This document shows, piece after piece, positions 23,067 to 34,160 of a stretch of 64,000 bases of DNA. Position numbers and translations under genes: made by a program. The number at the start of each line of letters is the position of its first letter. Position 1 is the first letter of the stretch. The notes below the pieces were generated by a model. That model saw only the letters and a list, made by a program, of their open reading frames with translations. It was not told the DNA's origin and searched no databases. The stretch is from assembly GCF_035222275.1 (NCBI RefSeq), contig NW_026946359.1, positions 3,534,001 through 3,598,000 of the forward strand, read 5' to 3'. Source of the stretch: Podospora bellae-mahoneyi. Its lineage: Eukaryota > Ascomycota > Sordariomycetes > Sordariales > Podosporaceae.

Positions 23067-26000
23067 TCAACCAAAAACATCACTAACATACCTCTCCTCC
23101 TTCATCTTCCCAAGCCACTCCTCCGCCCCCTCCCTCCCCCTAGCAGGAAACTCATCCTCATAAATCCTCAAACAAACCTCCGCCGTGCTCCTCCCCAACC
23201 TCCCCGCGCTCCCACAAACAAGTATCTTGGCCCCCTGCTTAATCAACCCCTTCAACTCCTCCCTATCCTCCCAAATCAGCTCATCCACATGCCCCGTCCT
23301 CCCTCCCTCGCCCGCCCTCCTCGAAAAGGCCGCCCGTACTCTAACAACCCCCTCCTTCTCCCATTGACCCAACTCCTCTTTGTATAGGTAATCCTCCTCA
23401 GAATCCCTACACCCATAGTACAGCACAGCAGGACCAAGACCTGACTTGTGATAACCCCCCCTAGCACCCGCAACAGCAGCCCGCTCCTGCAGAAAAGCCC
23501 TCATCGGCGCAACCCCCGTCCCAGCAGCAACCATCACCACCGGCGTAGCCGGGTCACTCGGTAGCCGAAACGACGCATTCGTCTTTCTCACAAAACACCG
23601 CAGTCTCGAGCCGGGCTGTAACGAGGCGAGGTAGGAAGAACTGACGCCGTTGAAGGACTTCGTCTCAGGATGTGACATCAAAGGGGAGTTGTACACATCA
23701 TACGTCAACGTAGCCGTCAAGCTCGCCTTCTCCAGATCAACCCCCTCCTCGCTCGACCACCCAGACCCCTGATCAGGCAGCGGTTTCTGCGCGAGCGGGG
23801 AACTGGAAATGCTATACTGCCTAGGAGACAGCGGACTCAGCATGTCAAGATACGAAGCAAAGCTCAGCTTGCAAGAGGGAAAATCCTCCAGCAGGTCCAA
23901 GACAGAAAACCTCTTTGCCAGCACAGAGGTAGGGTACTCCTCATCCGAGGCCAAAACACGAAGTTTATCTGCCTCCAGACCGGACGAGAGAGAAGCCAAG
24001 TGAGCCACCTGGCGCTGGGAAGCAGGGTTGGCGAGTTCGACTCTTGTGCCGATGAGTTCAAACACCGAAATTGGCCCCCCAGACTCAGACTTGAGGTGTT
24101 CTTTGGTGGTCCCCGAGACGGTGACGAGATCGTCGGGGTGGAGGCCGAAGCGGCTGAGCACGCGGCGGATCGAGTCCCGGGGGTTAAAGGGTTGGATGGC
24201 CAAGTAATCCCCGCTGCGGTATTGCACACCAGGAGGGAGCAGAATGTCGATTTGGCGTTTTTCCGGACCGAGGCCTTTCTTGGCGAGGACTTTGTTGACC
24301 AAGACGAGACCTTGAGATAACTGCTCGCCTGCTAGCTTGGACGGCGCGGTGGGTTGGGTGATTTCCACTCGGAGCTCCTCCGTCTTGACGGCTGCCGTCA
24401 CACCGACTGCTTCGCGGAGGGCTGGGAAGAGGGTCAGTTTCCACTCTTCAAGGGGACCGACAATATCCTGGCTGACGTCGACGAAACCGGTAGGGACGAG
24501 ACGTGCGGCGCCGAGTTTCTCGAGGAGCTCATCAACCAATTTTGGGATGCGGTGGTAGGTCGAGGCCCAGTCTTTATTGCCAGCGCCAAAGACGGCGTAT
24601 GAGACGCCCTTGAGAAGCTCACTGTTGCTAGGGTCCTTGGCACGGGTCTCGAGCCAGGCGACAAAGTTGCGGGCGTTGTCGGGGGGGAGGCCTTCGTAAG
24701 AGGAGGTGATGATGACGAGGGGGTGATCCTTTGGCAGGTTTTCCACGGCATCATCCAGGCTCTGCACCTTAGCTGGAACGGACAGGCCGTGGTTCGCCGC
24801 GTTGGTCTCGAGATCCTCGGCAAAAGACTTGCAAGTTCCCGAGTTGCCACCATAAAAGACGGAAAACGGCTTCAAATTGGAGTTGGCAGAAGCTCCGTTG
24901 GCTGTCTTGCTAGAAGGTGCTGGGGCAGGAGCGGCACCAGCGCTGAAGTTGATGAGGTGGTCCTTTCCAGGGCGTCTGCGAGCCTTGATGTAGAACTCAT
25001 CAGGCTTGATGGTAAGTGTAGACTTGATCTCTGGGATGTGTGTCAGTAACATTCTTCAAGTGCAAAAAGGTGACGACAACGTACTGAGCTCATAATCAGG
25101 ATCAGCCATCTCAATCACGAACCGCTGCAACACCATAGCCATGGTGATAAGAACCTCCTGCTCAGCCAAATACCGACCAATACACGAGCGAACACCAGTC
25201 CCGAAAGGCTTCCAAGAGTTGGGTGGCAGCCTTTCCCAACCACCATTGAGGAACCTTTCTGGCCTGAACTCGGCAGCGTCAGAGCCCCAAACAGCAGGGT
25301 CGTTGTGAAGACCCTTGAGATTGAACACCAGACTCTCGTTGGGAGTGACCTTGTACTTGCCGCCAATGATGGTGGTCTCCTTCGCCTGTCTCATGAAAGC
25401 CGGAATAGGACCACAGAAACGAAGAGCCTCCTTCATGGCAGCATCAATGTACTTGAGTTTGGGAATGTCCTCCAACTGCAGCTCCCTGTCTCCGAGCACA
25501 GCATCGACCTCGGCATAGCACTTCTGCAGGGCCTCGGGATGCTTGAGAAGGTTGTAGAACAAAAACATCATGGTACCAGCCGAAGTGTCGTGTCCTGCTA
25601 CCAGGAAGGTAGCCATCTGATATCGGATATTCTCATCGGTGAACCCCTTTCCAGTGACAGGGTCTTTGGCGTTGAGCATGACATTGAGAGTGTCGTCGAC
25701 ATCGGGGCGGGGATTGGCCTTGCGCTCTGCGACAATATCGTCGCAGACCTTCCACATGGAATGGATATTCTCCATCATCTGCCTCTTGCTGAGGAAGGCT
25801 AGAGTGTTCTGGATCTCGGGACGACTGGTCCGCTTGCCAGTCTCGATAAGAACATCACCCAGCTGCTTGGCGAACGGGATTAGCTCCTCGGAGTAAAAGG
25901 CATTGAAGCGATAGTTGAAGGCACAGAGACCGATAACGTCAAAGGCCAGACGAGTGAAATCGTCATGGGTTGAGATGCGGTAGTCTGGGCCGAAGCGATC

Positions 26001-26556
26001 CCAGCGGAGGATCATTTGAGAGAGGATATCCGTCATCTTGGGGAACATGGTGCGGACATGTAGCGGGCCAAAGGCCGGTAGGAGAGTTCTGTGGGCGATT
26101 CCCCATTCCTGCCAAATGGGTTAGCTAAAGTTGACACAAACTCTGAAGTTGAAAATGGCTGACTTCTTCCTCGTTATATGATGTGAATAGACCGTTTTTG
26201 ACAAACACCCTGATGGCCTCCTGGGCACCAGCAACTTTCTTCTCGAATCGCTTCTCGTCGCACACCTCGTTTATCAGAGCATGGCTGGACAGGACGACAA
26301 TCTTTCTCTTGACGAGGTTGAGTGTGAAGATGGGACCGTAGACATCTGCAAGTCTCCATAGGGATCCCATAGAGAACTCGGGGTTGATCTCTCCCAGGTT
26401 GCCGGTAAGCCATCTCTCGGGTGGTTGAGGGATTGGCTCTCCTTCTCCGATCTCTTCCAGCGCTGATGTTGTTGGCTTGGGTGTTGACTCTGAACGTGCT
26501 GAATGTGATGAACCCGGTGGCTTGGCAGCCCCTTCAACGTGGAAGGGACAAGACAT
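23067..26556 (-). CDS. Self-sufficient P450-reductase fusion, CYP505 (P450foxy-like)
   Basis: NADPH-dependent fatty-acid (sub-terminal) hydroxylase family with haem and reductase on one chain. Exons 26164-26556, 25085-26108 and 23067-25030 give 1126 aa. The P450 half starts PEPP-like (IPQPPERWLTGNLGEINPE), has the I-helix AGHDTSAG, the KEALR ExxR helix, and the haem loop FGTGVRSCIGR with its cysteine near residue 440. The second intron lies at the end of the P450 domain. The reductase half has a flavodoxin FMN domain (VFYGGNSGTCKSFAEDL, about 526), the FAD motif RQYSISSSP (about 880), NADPH motifs AGTGVAPMRAFLQER (about 980) and VCGSAGRLGR (about 1077). Length fits the family. The start is placed at MSCPFHVEG; an upstream in-frame ATG at 26649 would add 31 residues of no family character. 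The first donor is GTCAGC, not GTAAGT. Divergent from ACR3 by 1.5 kb. Confidence 0.93.
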
Positions 26557-28081
26557 GGTGAGTGTTGTGATAAGTCGATCCAATGTTGAGAGATAAGGCA
26601 AGGTAGGTATGTTGAAGTCGAATGTGGTCAAAGCTTCAGATGACAACACTTGCGTAATGATATCAAATTACCACCCAGCATCAGAACTCTGAAGAGGGGG
26701 CATTAACTGTATATAAACACCCCTAATCCATCCGAATCCTTCGCCTTTGTCCAGCACCATCTTGATACGAAGCTCTTGGGCCGAGGCCAAATCCGGAGGT
26801 CGCCATGAAGTTGCACCGATTGGTCATTACTTAAGTAACATTGCTGGCATGCTGCCACACTGGTGAAGATACAGAGTACAAGGCATGACGCCTGGGCAGC
26901 CAGGGTCGGTGTGGAGTTGTGGAACTTCTCACCCGTCACAGATCAGGAAGGGTGGAAGGCTGTGAGCGGAAGCATGAGGTGGGTGGTGGGCTGAGTAAGG
27001 GGCTGTCTCATCCCTTTAATTGAACCCGTCGTCATTGCTGCAACGCCAGCGAAACCGACAGGCCGAACGCCAGCGGGATTCACGTGCAACCATCCGTCGT
27101 CCGGATGGAACCGAGGAGGAAGGCGAGCGGTGCTCGTAATAAGGGCAAACAAGTTGTCAGAATGCCTCCAGTTTGCTGTCACTCTTGCTTCATGAGGTTG
27201 CGTTGGCAGTTGATCTGGGGTGGAGAGTGGCTCCGCTCTTGGTGCCGTTCAACCGTCCGTTTCTCTCTTGACGGCTATCAACTGAACTCGTCAGCCCTTC
27301 TAGAACTTCGACTTCATCAGATCTCCATCCAGTTTTTTTTCGATTGTGCCATGGAACACTAGAGTTCGATACGACCGCGCCAGCGATTGCCCCCGTCGCA
27401 CAGCGGCAGATACCGGCAGATCAACAAAACCGCAACGGTCAGCCAAGCCCAGGAGACGGAGCTCGATTTCTTTCCGGATCCCGAACGCCGTTTGCTCACA
27501 CACTCACGCCTCGGCATTTGCGAGCGGTCATATCGGCGATGAGATCACAAAGACCATGCCCTATGCCTCTTTCTTATTATTGACGCTGCGTTCCGTGTTC
27601 TGTCCAAATCTTCGAAAAACACGAAACATTCCAGTCAAATCACTCTCTTCAGACCCTGAACACACTGCCAAGTCCCCGAGCTGTCCAGAAACGGCAACGG
27701 TACGGTCTGTCATCGGAATGTCACTACCCTCGTCTGATTGGTTGCGCAAAAGACAGAGAGAATGTCACTGCCTCGAAATGATTGGTTCAATAGCTTCGGC
27801 AGTTGTGCGTTAAGGCTGAGAACCTTGATAAACTCGATGTCAAATGGCAGCCAAGAAGAGACCATTGATATTCAGACTTTTTTTTTTTTTTTTTTGGAGT
27901 TGGGAAACTTCTTCTTGAGTCTCTTGTCATCAAGAAGAGAAAAAAACACCAATTGTTGTGAAAACACCACTCAGTTGTTCAGCTTCTTTTGCATCTCCGT
28001 CACAACAATCGTCCTTCTGTTATCTCTCCACGGGCACTTATACCTCTCATCTCAACTCCGCTCAGGAGAAAGTAAACAACA
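26557..28081. other. Divergent promoter region, CYP505 / ACR3
   Basis: No supported gene; frames are short and Arg-rich. The minus strand has a possible TATA element (TATATA at about 26710). A T run of 18 occurs at 27878-27895, about 190 nt before the ACR3 start, on the side expected for its promoter. Confidence 0.5.
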
Positions 28082-29316
28082 ATGCCCACCACAAACCCTA
28101 ACCCAGCTCCCTATCAACCCCCCGACATCACCGAAAAGCCCACCACCACCACCACCACCATCACCAGCAATGACCCCGAGAAGCAAACCCTTCCTCCCCC
28201 CCTCCCACCATGCGCCGAACCAAAATCCACCTTCCAAGCCCTATCCTTCCTCGACCGCTTCCTAGCCCTCTGGATCTTCCTCGCCATGCTCATCGGCGTC
28301 CTCCTCGGTAACTTTGTCCCCAACACCGGCCCCGCCCTCCATCGCGGCACTTTTTTCGACGTTTCCGTCCCAATAGCAGTCGGACTCCTGGTAATGATGT
28401 ACCCCATCCTCTGCAAAGTCAAGTACGAGTCCCTGCACAAAGTCTTTCAAGAAAGAGAAGTCTGGGTGCAACTTGCCTTCAGCATTGTGGTGAACTGGGT
28501 GGTAGCACCGCTGTTCATGCTCGCCTTGTCGTGGGCGTTCTTGCCGGATGAGGAAGGGTTAAGGCAGGGGTTGATTCTGGTTGGTGTAGCGAGGTGTATT
28601 GCTATGGTTTTGATCTGGAATAATCTTGTAATTATCCCCTCCCGTCTGAGATCCCACACAGTGATGCTGACGATCAGCAGGCCAAGGGCAGCAGCGACTA
28701 CTGCGCCATCCTCGTGGCGGTCAACTCCCTCCTTCAGATCGTCCTTTTCGCACCGCTGTCGTTGTTGTTCATACGAGTCTTTGACCCCAACAGCACCACC
28801 GCCATCAGCATCTCCTACTCCACCGTCGCGACCTCTGTCGGCATCTTCCTCGGCATCCCCCTCGCTGCCGCGATCATGACCCGCTTTGCCCTCCTCTTTC
28901 TCACCTCCCCGGACTTTTACAACAAGAAGTTTATTCCAGTCATCTCCCCCCTCTCCCTCATCGGCTTGTTGTACACCATCCTCGTGCTCTTCGCGTCTCA
29001 GGGAAAGCAGGTGGTCCACCAGATTGTCTCCGTCGTGAGGGTGTCCGCGCCGTTGATTGTTTATTTCACCGTAATTTTCTTTGCTACCTTGTTCGCGTGC
29101 AGGAGGTTGGGGTATAGATACGAGTTTGGTGTTACCCAGAGTTTTACCGCGGCGAGCAACAACTTTGAGCTGGCGATTGCCGTTGCGGTGGCGGCGTTTG
29201 GGGCGGAGAGTGATCAGGCTCTTGCGGCGACGGTTGGGCCGTTGATTGAGGTGCCGGTTTTGTTGGGGTTGGTTTATGGGGTTAGGTGGGTGGTTAAGAG
29301 ACGGGGGTGGGAGTGA
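28082..29316 (+). CDS. Arsenite efflux transporter, ACR3 family
   Basis: Plasma-membrane exporter of arsenite (family function). Exons 28082-28627 and 28681-29316 give 393 aa across a 53-nt intron. A Pro/Thr-rich cytosolic tail of about 58 residues precedes ten hydrophobic segments of the bile-acid/arsenite fold. The signature GVARCIAMVLIWN holds the conserved cysteine at about residue 172, and DYCAILVAVNSLLQIVLF directly after the intron is the next conserved helix. FTAASNNFELAIAVAVA near the end is the expected last-half motif. The acceptor chosen (CAG at 28678-28680) is about 10 nt after the CTGAC branch sequence, tight but the only one that keeps the conserved helix in frame. No arsenate reductase gene is adjacent. 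Confidence 0.93.
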
Positions 29317-30357
29317 TCATCTGTGGTGGTGGATGGCCTGGAGAAGTGAGAGGTTCGGTTGGTGTTGTTGTTATTGTTGTTGTTGTTTGATGGAGTAATG
29401 TTTGTGAGAAGAAGAGATATATAAAGGTTATAACCAAGAGATAGATACCGTAATCAACAGGGCAAGAGAATGATGATGTCAAGTCGCAAAAACTTGTTGA
29501 AATTATCTTGACTGAGTGACGTTCAGGCTGACCGAATGACTGTGCGAGGTACCGACGACGATCATAACATGAATATCCCAGTCATGAAAACAACGGGATC
29601 ACAGGATTTACCCCTAGCTAGAATAAAACCCCATCTACTACTACTTTAACATCTCTCCCTCCTAACCGCACTGCTACCCATCATCTCCACCGACTACTGC
29701 ATTACTCCTTCCCTACAGGTGACGGGAATGACCACCCACCACGTTGCTTCTTCCCTACAAGTGCACCATGATTTATGTATTAGGTCCCTTTTACTCCTTC
29801 CAACAGCAGCTCCAACATCTTTCCAGGGCGCCCTTGTGGTATGTCTTTGTAGAATCGACTTACTAACCAGCCTTTCCACCCCCTTCCCAACAAGAGCAAC
29901 TTGCCTGGTAGTCAATAGTATGACAATCCAACCACAGCAGGAGAGCTATAGCGAATATGATCAAAGCTGTTGTGTCTAGAATGTTATGAGCTCAAATCTC
30001 ACCACAGCAGTTCTCATTGTTTGCACCCAGGGGGTTGATGTCTTTCCGCCAACTTTTGCTAACCAAGGCCTGCGAAAACCTCAAGTTTCAGTCACAAACA
30101 AAACAATCAAATCAAGTCAACTAAGAATAGGTATTCCCATTCAGCTAAAAACCAGAAGCCATCGTCAAGAGCACCCATCACCTTTCAAGGTCAACAGCCG
30201 CCTCAACCTGATAACTTCCATCCGCTATCCCTCCACCATCATGCCAACTCCTCAAAAAAAGAGCAGCTAAAAAAAGGTGAGCAGTCGGTGTTACCCAACA
30301 AACCCAAAAAAGAAGATTAAGTTTCGTAAGCCATTACATGATCCCCCCCTCCACCCG

Positions 30358-30389
<32 letters not shown>

Positions 30390-30495
30390 AGCCATAATCC
30401 TCAGTACTAATCCCTCACACGTTTTCGCACACTTCCTCAAATTTTCGGTCATTAGAATCTTCCCAAGGAGTCCATCTGAGGGTTTCCCGTCATCA
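29317..30495. other. Intergenic, convergent 3' ends
   Basis: Lies between the 3' ends of ACR3 and the secreted-protein gene. No supported gene; frames are below 95 aa without features. Contains a pure A run of 30. Confidence 0.55.
30358..30387 (+). repeat. Poly-A tract (30 nt)
   Basis: An uninterrupted A run about 110 nt beyond the stop codon of the minus-strand secreted-protein gene (T run in that gene's sense). No retroposon body precedes it. Confidence 0.9.
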
Positions 30496-31645
30496 TCAAA
30501 ACTGCACCGGAATGATGCTGTTCAAACCAGGGAGGACACTTCCGACAGTGCCGAGGATGCTCTGGAGCAGACCGCTGATGGGGCTGTTGAAGATGAGACC
30601 GCCGACGGTCCCGCCAATCCCGGTGCCCCCAATCACCTCGTTGAGGAGACCGCCGCCACCAATGAACCCGCCGAGACCGCCGCCGCCGACCGGGCCACTA
30701 GACAGAAGACTGGTGAGGAGGTCAGTGACCAGCTTCAGGATGCCAGAGACGATTCCAATGGGGCCGCCGGGCCTACCACTAAGGACTCCGGTGGTGGCTT
30801 GACCGACGAGGGGGAGACCATTCAAACCGGAAACACTGGGGAGGACGAGACGGGAAACACCGACCTTGAGATCCGCGTCGAGCTGCTCGAGGGGGGCGCG
30901 GACGGCCTCGGCCTTCTCCTCGGGCGTCTTGTCGGCAGCCTCAGCCATGGCGTGCTCTGGAAGAATCGGGAGGTTAGTCATGCTGCAGACAGTACAAAGA
31001 GAAAGAAGGGAGCTGCTGACTGATATTCTCGAGGTTGTCCTGGAAGTCGGTCAACAGCTGGGTGAGAGCCTCCTGGTTGATCTGGCTGTTGAGGGCAGCG
31101 TAGTAGTTGGCCACGCTCTGGGCATAGGCGGCGCTGCGCTTCTGTATGGCAGCGGCGGCGTCCTGGGGAGTAGCCTGGACAGTGGGGAAAGAAGCCCCAG
31201 TGGGAGCGGGGGTGGAAGAGAGAGGGAGGGGGAGCGGGAGAGCGGCACCGCCGCCACCACCACCGACGAGACCGCCGACGATGGGGAGACCGCCGAGGAG
31301 ACCGCCAACAAGGGGAAGACCCTGGAGGAGGGGTCCGAGAATGGGGAGACCACCGAGGAGAGGACCAAGGATGGAAAGACCACCACCGCCGCCACCGCCG
31401 GTAAGACTACCGAGAAGGCCGCTAAGGAGGGGTCCGAGGATCGGGATGCCGTCAAGGAGCTGGGCCTCGAGGGCGGCCTGGATCTGAGCCAACTGCTGAG
31501 GCTGCTGCTCAGCAAGCTGGGCCTGCTGCATCTGCTGGGCCTGCTGCATCTGCTGGGCCTGCTGCATCTGCTGGGCCTGCTCCTCTGGAACAGGGACAGC
31601 GATGGCAGTGCCAGCGAGGACGAGGAGAGGGAGAGTAGCCTTCAT
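30496..31645 (-). CDS. Secreted Gly/Leu/Pro-rich low-complexity protein
   Basis: Exons 31021-31645 and 30496-30956 give 361 aa. The 64-nt intron has a GTCAGC donor; its removal keeps the frame open for 150 more codons. A clear signal peptide (MKATLPLLVLAGTAIAVPVP) is followed by three 6-residue repeats of the QQMQQA type, then a run of GG-separated Leu/Ile/Pro modules (ILGPLLGG, LPLVGGLLGG and similar). A Lys-Arg pair (QKRSAAYAQ, about residue 180) could be a Kex2 site. A helical middle follows, then a second Gly/Val/Ile-rich block ending SVLPGLNSIIPVQF. Only one Cys-free, hydrophobic, glycine-rich chain is seen, unlike hydrophobins, which need eight Cys. A structural cell-wall or surface role is inference; I do not recognise a named family. 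Confidence 0.7.
31523..31576 (-). repeat. 18-nt coding tandem repeat, three copies
   Basis: CTGCTGCATCTGCTGGGC (plus-strand form) occurs three times in a row with no differences. It encodes the Gln/Met/Ala repeats after the signal peptide of the secreted protein. Identity of the copies suggests recent expansion or exchange. Confidence 0.9.
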
Positions 31646-32388
31646 GATGAAAGATGAAGTTTCTTTTCTGTGGTCGCGGTCTGAAAGAGACGGCCTGGAG
31701 TTGGAAGTGAGTGGTGTGTTTGTGTGTGGAGGGCCGGATGGTGAGGAAAAAAAGAGGTTTCGAGATCGTTCAGGTCCTGCCGTACTTATACAAAAATCGA
31801 GAGTGGTTCTCGGTCCGCAGAAACCACCTCCATCATTGCACAATCTGCTGTGATCGGTCCAACTCTCGGCGCGGTCTAGAGTGAGATGGTATGCTCGTTG
31901 TTGATGTGCTGCAGGAACGCGGGAATCAGGGGCTGTCTCAAAACTTCCTTGGTCAAAAAGGGGGGCCTGGAATGCTGCCCGGATCGTGACCCCAGAGTCA
32001 ACAAAAAGCGGAGTCACATACCGTGCCCAACCTTTTTCACGGCACTCTCCGCGGATATCTGAAGAAAATATCATCAACTGTTGAAACCTAGAGCCGTTCA
32101 AAGGTTCGGTTTCGGTGAGATGGCGGGCGGGAACAGTTCCAGGTGACCAGGTTGGAAGAATGCGGGTATTGCGGGATTCGTCCCGTTCCGAGATGATCAG
32201 TCGGATCAAAGATGGCAAGATCAACTCTGGACCGCCGTGGAAGAGGAAGGTGTGCCTGGTCTGTCGTGCTGTACTTGGTCTTGCACCTGTCTCTGAGAAA
32301 TTAGATGTTCCTCCAACAACCAACTCATCCTCTCACTCACCTTAAGACCACCGCCCACCGGTCTTCAACATACCTCAATCAACGAGCC
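31646..32388. other. Divergent promoter region
   Basis: Between the secreted-protein gene (minus) and the TM-protein gene (plus). A TATA-like element (GTATAAGTACGG when read on minus, near 31780-31791) sits about 140 nt before the secreted-protein ATG. No gene supported. Confidence 0.5.
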
Positions 32389-33234
32389 ATGACAGTCGAG
32401 CCAGAAGCTCCGTCAACGACAGACGCAATAGACTCGAGGCGATGGAGGAACATGCCCGGATCGTACCCATCCCCGACTCAATCGCGGCCAGACTCTCCCA
32501 TGCCAACATCCAACACCCCGGCCAGCGATAGCCCCTAGAGAGGTACTCCCGATGCCACAACCGACAGCAGACAATCCATCACCTTCTCGCCCCTCTCCCG
32601 AAATCCCAGCAGTTCGCCGGCCTCGATTGCCTACTTCCCACGAGCTCGCAGTGCTGCTTCATCCCATGCCCAATTCGGGGAGCCTTCAATAGCATCCAGC
32701 TCATGCTCTGCTGCCTTTCGGCCAGCCCTCTCATGGACCACACATCAGGGCACTCCGTTCAGTTTCTTCAGCGCTACCAAGTCACCAGACCATTTCATTG
32801 TCGACTTTTCGGACCGAGCCCTCTCCTCGTTGGCAACCCCTTCGCCACCTGCACGGTCAACCGTCCCCCCATCAGGGACAGAAAAGACTACTCCATCACC
32901 ACCACCACCACCCAAGAATTCCATCAAGGGTAGGGCGAAGCGGCGGAAGAGCAGGGCCCTCAGTTTCTGGGATCCAGACCTGAGATTTGCGCTTTGTCTC
33001 ATCTGTGTATGGGCCTGTCTCTTCTTTTCGTTTTGCAGTCTCTTCTTGGTTGGATCTTGCTGGGGATGGTGGGGAGGTCGCAAGAACAACCCCTGGTCAC
33101 CTGATCGTTCATGTATCAAGCACAAATCTCTCATGAAGCAATACGAGGACCAACGCGAGCTGAGGCAGTACGGTGTACGACAGCCAGTCATACACGCAAA
33201 TGGCCATGGCGGACCTTCTGGGCCTCGTGGCTGA
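32389..33234 (+). CDS. Hypothetical single-TM protein, frame broken by a TAG
   Basis: One reading frame runs from the ATG at 32389 to the TGA at 33232-33234, about 280 codons, with a single internal TAG at 32536-32538. On both sides the peptide has the same Ser/Pro/Thr-rich character (SPTQSRPDSPMPTSNTP before; ITFSPLSRNPSSSPAS after), so the two parts look like one gene. The C-terminal part has a basic stretch (GRAKRRKSRALSFWDP), a strong membrane segment (FALCLICVWACLFFSFCSLF) and a polar tail. A 78-nt intron from GTACCC at 32463 to AG at 32540 would remove the stop in frame, but both ends are weak. Otherwise it is a nonsense allele, a read-through gene or a sequence error. No family recognised. 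Confidence 0.45.
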
Positions 33235-33319
33235 TGGGATGGAGAACATGTGCCTTGAAAGCAGCAATAGAGAAGCATACATCAGTAGTAAGATTGATAG
33301 TACGTACGAGAGCTTGACT

Positions 33320-34160
33320 CTACTCGGATTGCTCGTCTTTCAGTGCCATGGCAATACAACTAAACCTCAAGTCTTGCCCACCAGACTCGTGTTCCAACTT
33401 GATTATCCTACCCAGACCTAACTCCAACGCCTTGGGGCTTAGGACGTCTTCGTCATCTCCTAGCTCACCCCTGTCCAACGGACCCTCTCTGCTCCCTTCC
33501 AACTCCCAGAGCCGTCCGTTTGCTTTGACGTAACCGACGAAATGTTGGCCTAGCCCTACAGACCTGTCTCTTGGCTCGGCGGTATCGCCCATTGCCGCTA
33601 CGGATTGGTGGGCCTCTTCAAATGCCTTGTTGTCGTACAATAATTCTGCACGTTCTTCTCTTGGCAACGGGGCTGCGTCCTTGCGAATTTGATCGAGGGT
33701 GCTGCCGGGATGGATGAGGGAGGCGGCGGGGCCGTTGATAGAGCAGTGGAGAAGGGCGTAGGAGCCGCAGGCGTCGCCGATGGTTTGTTTGAACCATATT
33801 ATGGGGGCTGAGGAGGAGGGGTTGCTGTTGCCGTGGTAGTAGGTTTTGGGGTCGCCGAGACGGGCGTCTTCGGATTGGCGGTCGAGGGCCCAGGAGGGGG
33901 TGAGGGGAATGATGGCTATGAGGGCGAGGCAGGGGCGGGGGATGTGGGTGAGGGCTGGGGGGGAGAAGGAGTAGATGTCGTGGAAGGTGATGGAAGGGGG
34001 GAGGCCGAGGGTGTGAGCGAGTGTGGTGAAGACTTCAGGGTGGTTTTCTGGAAGAGGTCAGTGATTAATGTTCGGGGAATAGGGAGAATATGAGGTGTGT
34101 ACCGAGCATGGTGAAGTATTTCTTCTCGGTGGCCATTTTTGCTGGTTCATTCGGTTCCAT
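33320..34160 (-). CDS. Ubiquitin C-terminal hydrolase, UCH family (C12)
   Basis: Cysteine protease that frees ubiquitin from small adducts (Yuh1/UCHL3 type). Exons 34103-34160 and 33320-34047 give 261 aa across a 55-nt intron. The catalytic cysteine is in QTIGDACGSYALLHC (about residue 111; many relatives have GNACG), the histidine in GLGQHFVGYVK, followed by LWELEGSREGPLDRG. At the place where UCH enzymes usually have Asp (ELDG) this protein reads ELEG. SVAAMGDTAEP is the crossover-loop side motif. The ATG at 34136 is an alternative start. Convergent with the TM-protein gene, 85 nt apart at their stops. Confidence 0.92.

Noticed and set aside
28092-28104. Telomere-like CCCTAACCC
   Set aside because: A single unit inside the ACR3 coding region.
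23067-29316. CYP505 and ACR3 as part of a secondary-metabolite cluster
   Set aside because: No polyketide, peptide or terpene synthase nearby; the two genes have unrelated known roles.
30358-30387. Poly-A as the tail of a retroposon
   Set aside because: No LINE or SINE body before it and no flanking duplication; also close to a gene 3' end.
30345-30990. Plus-strand frame across the secreted-protein gene (248 aa, and 263 aa at 30866-31657)
   Set aside because: Reverse translations of the Gly/Leu repeats; acidic low complexity without a start context.
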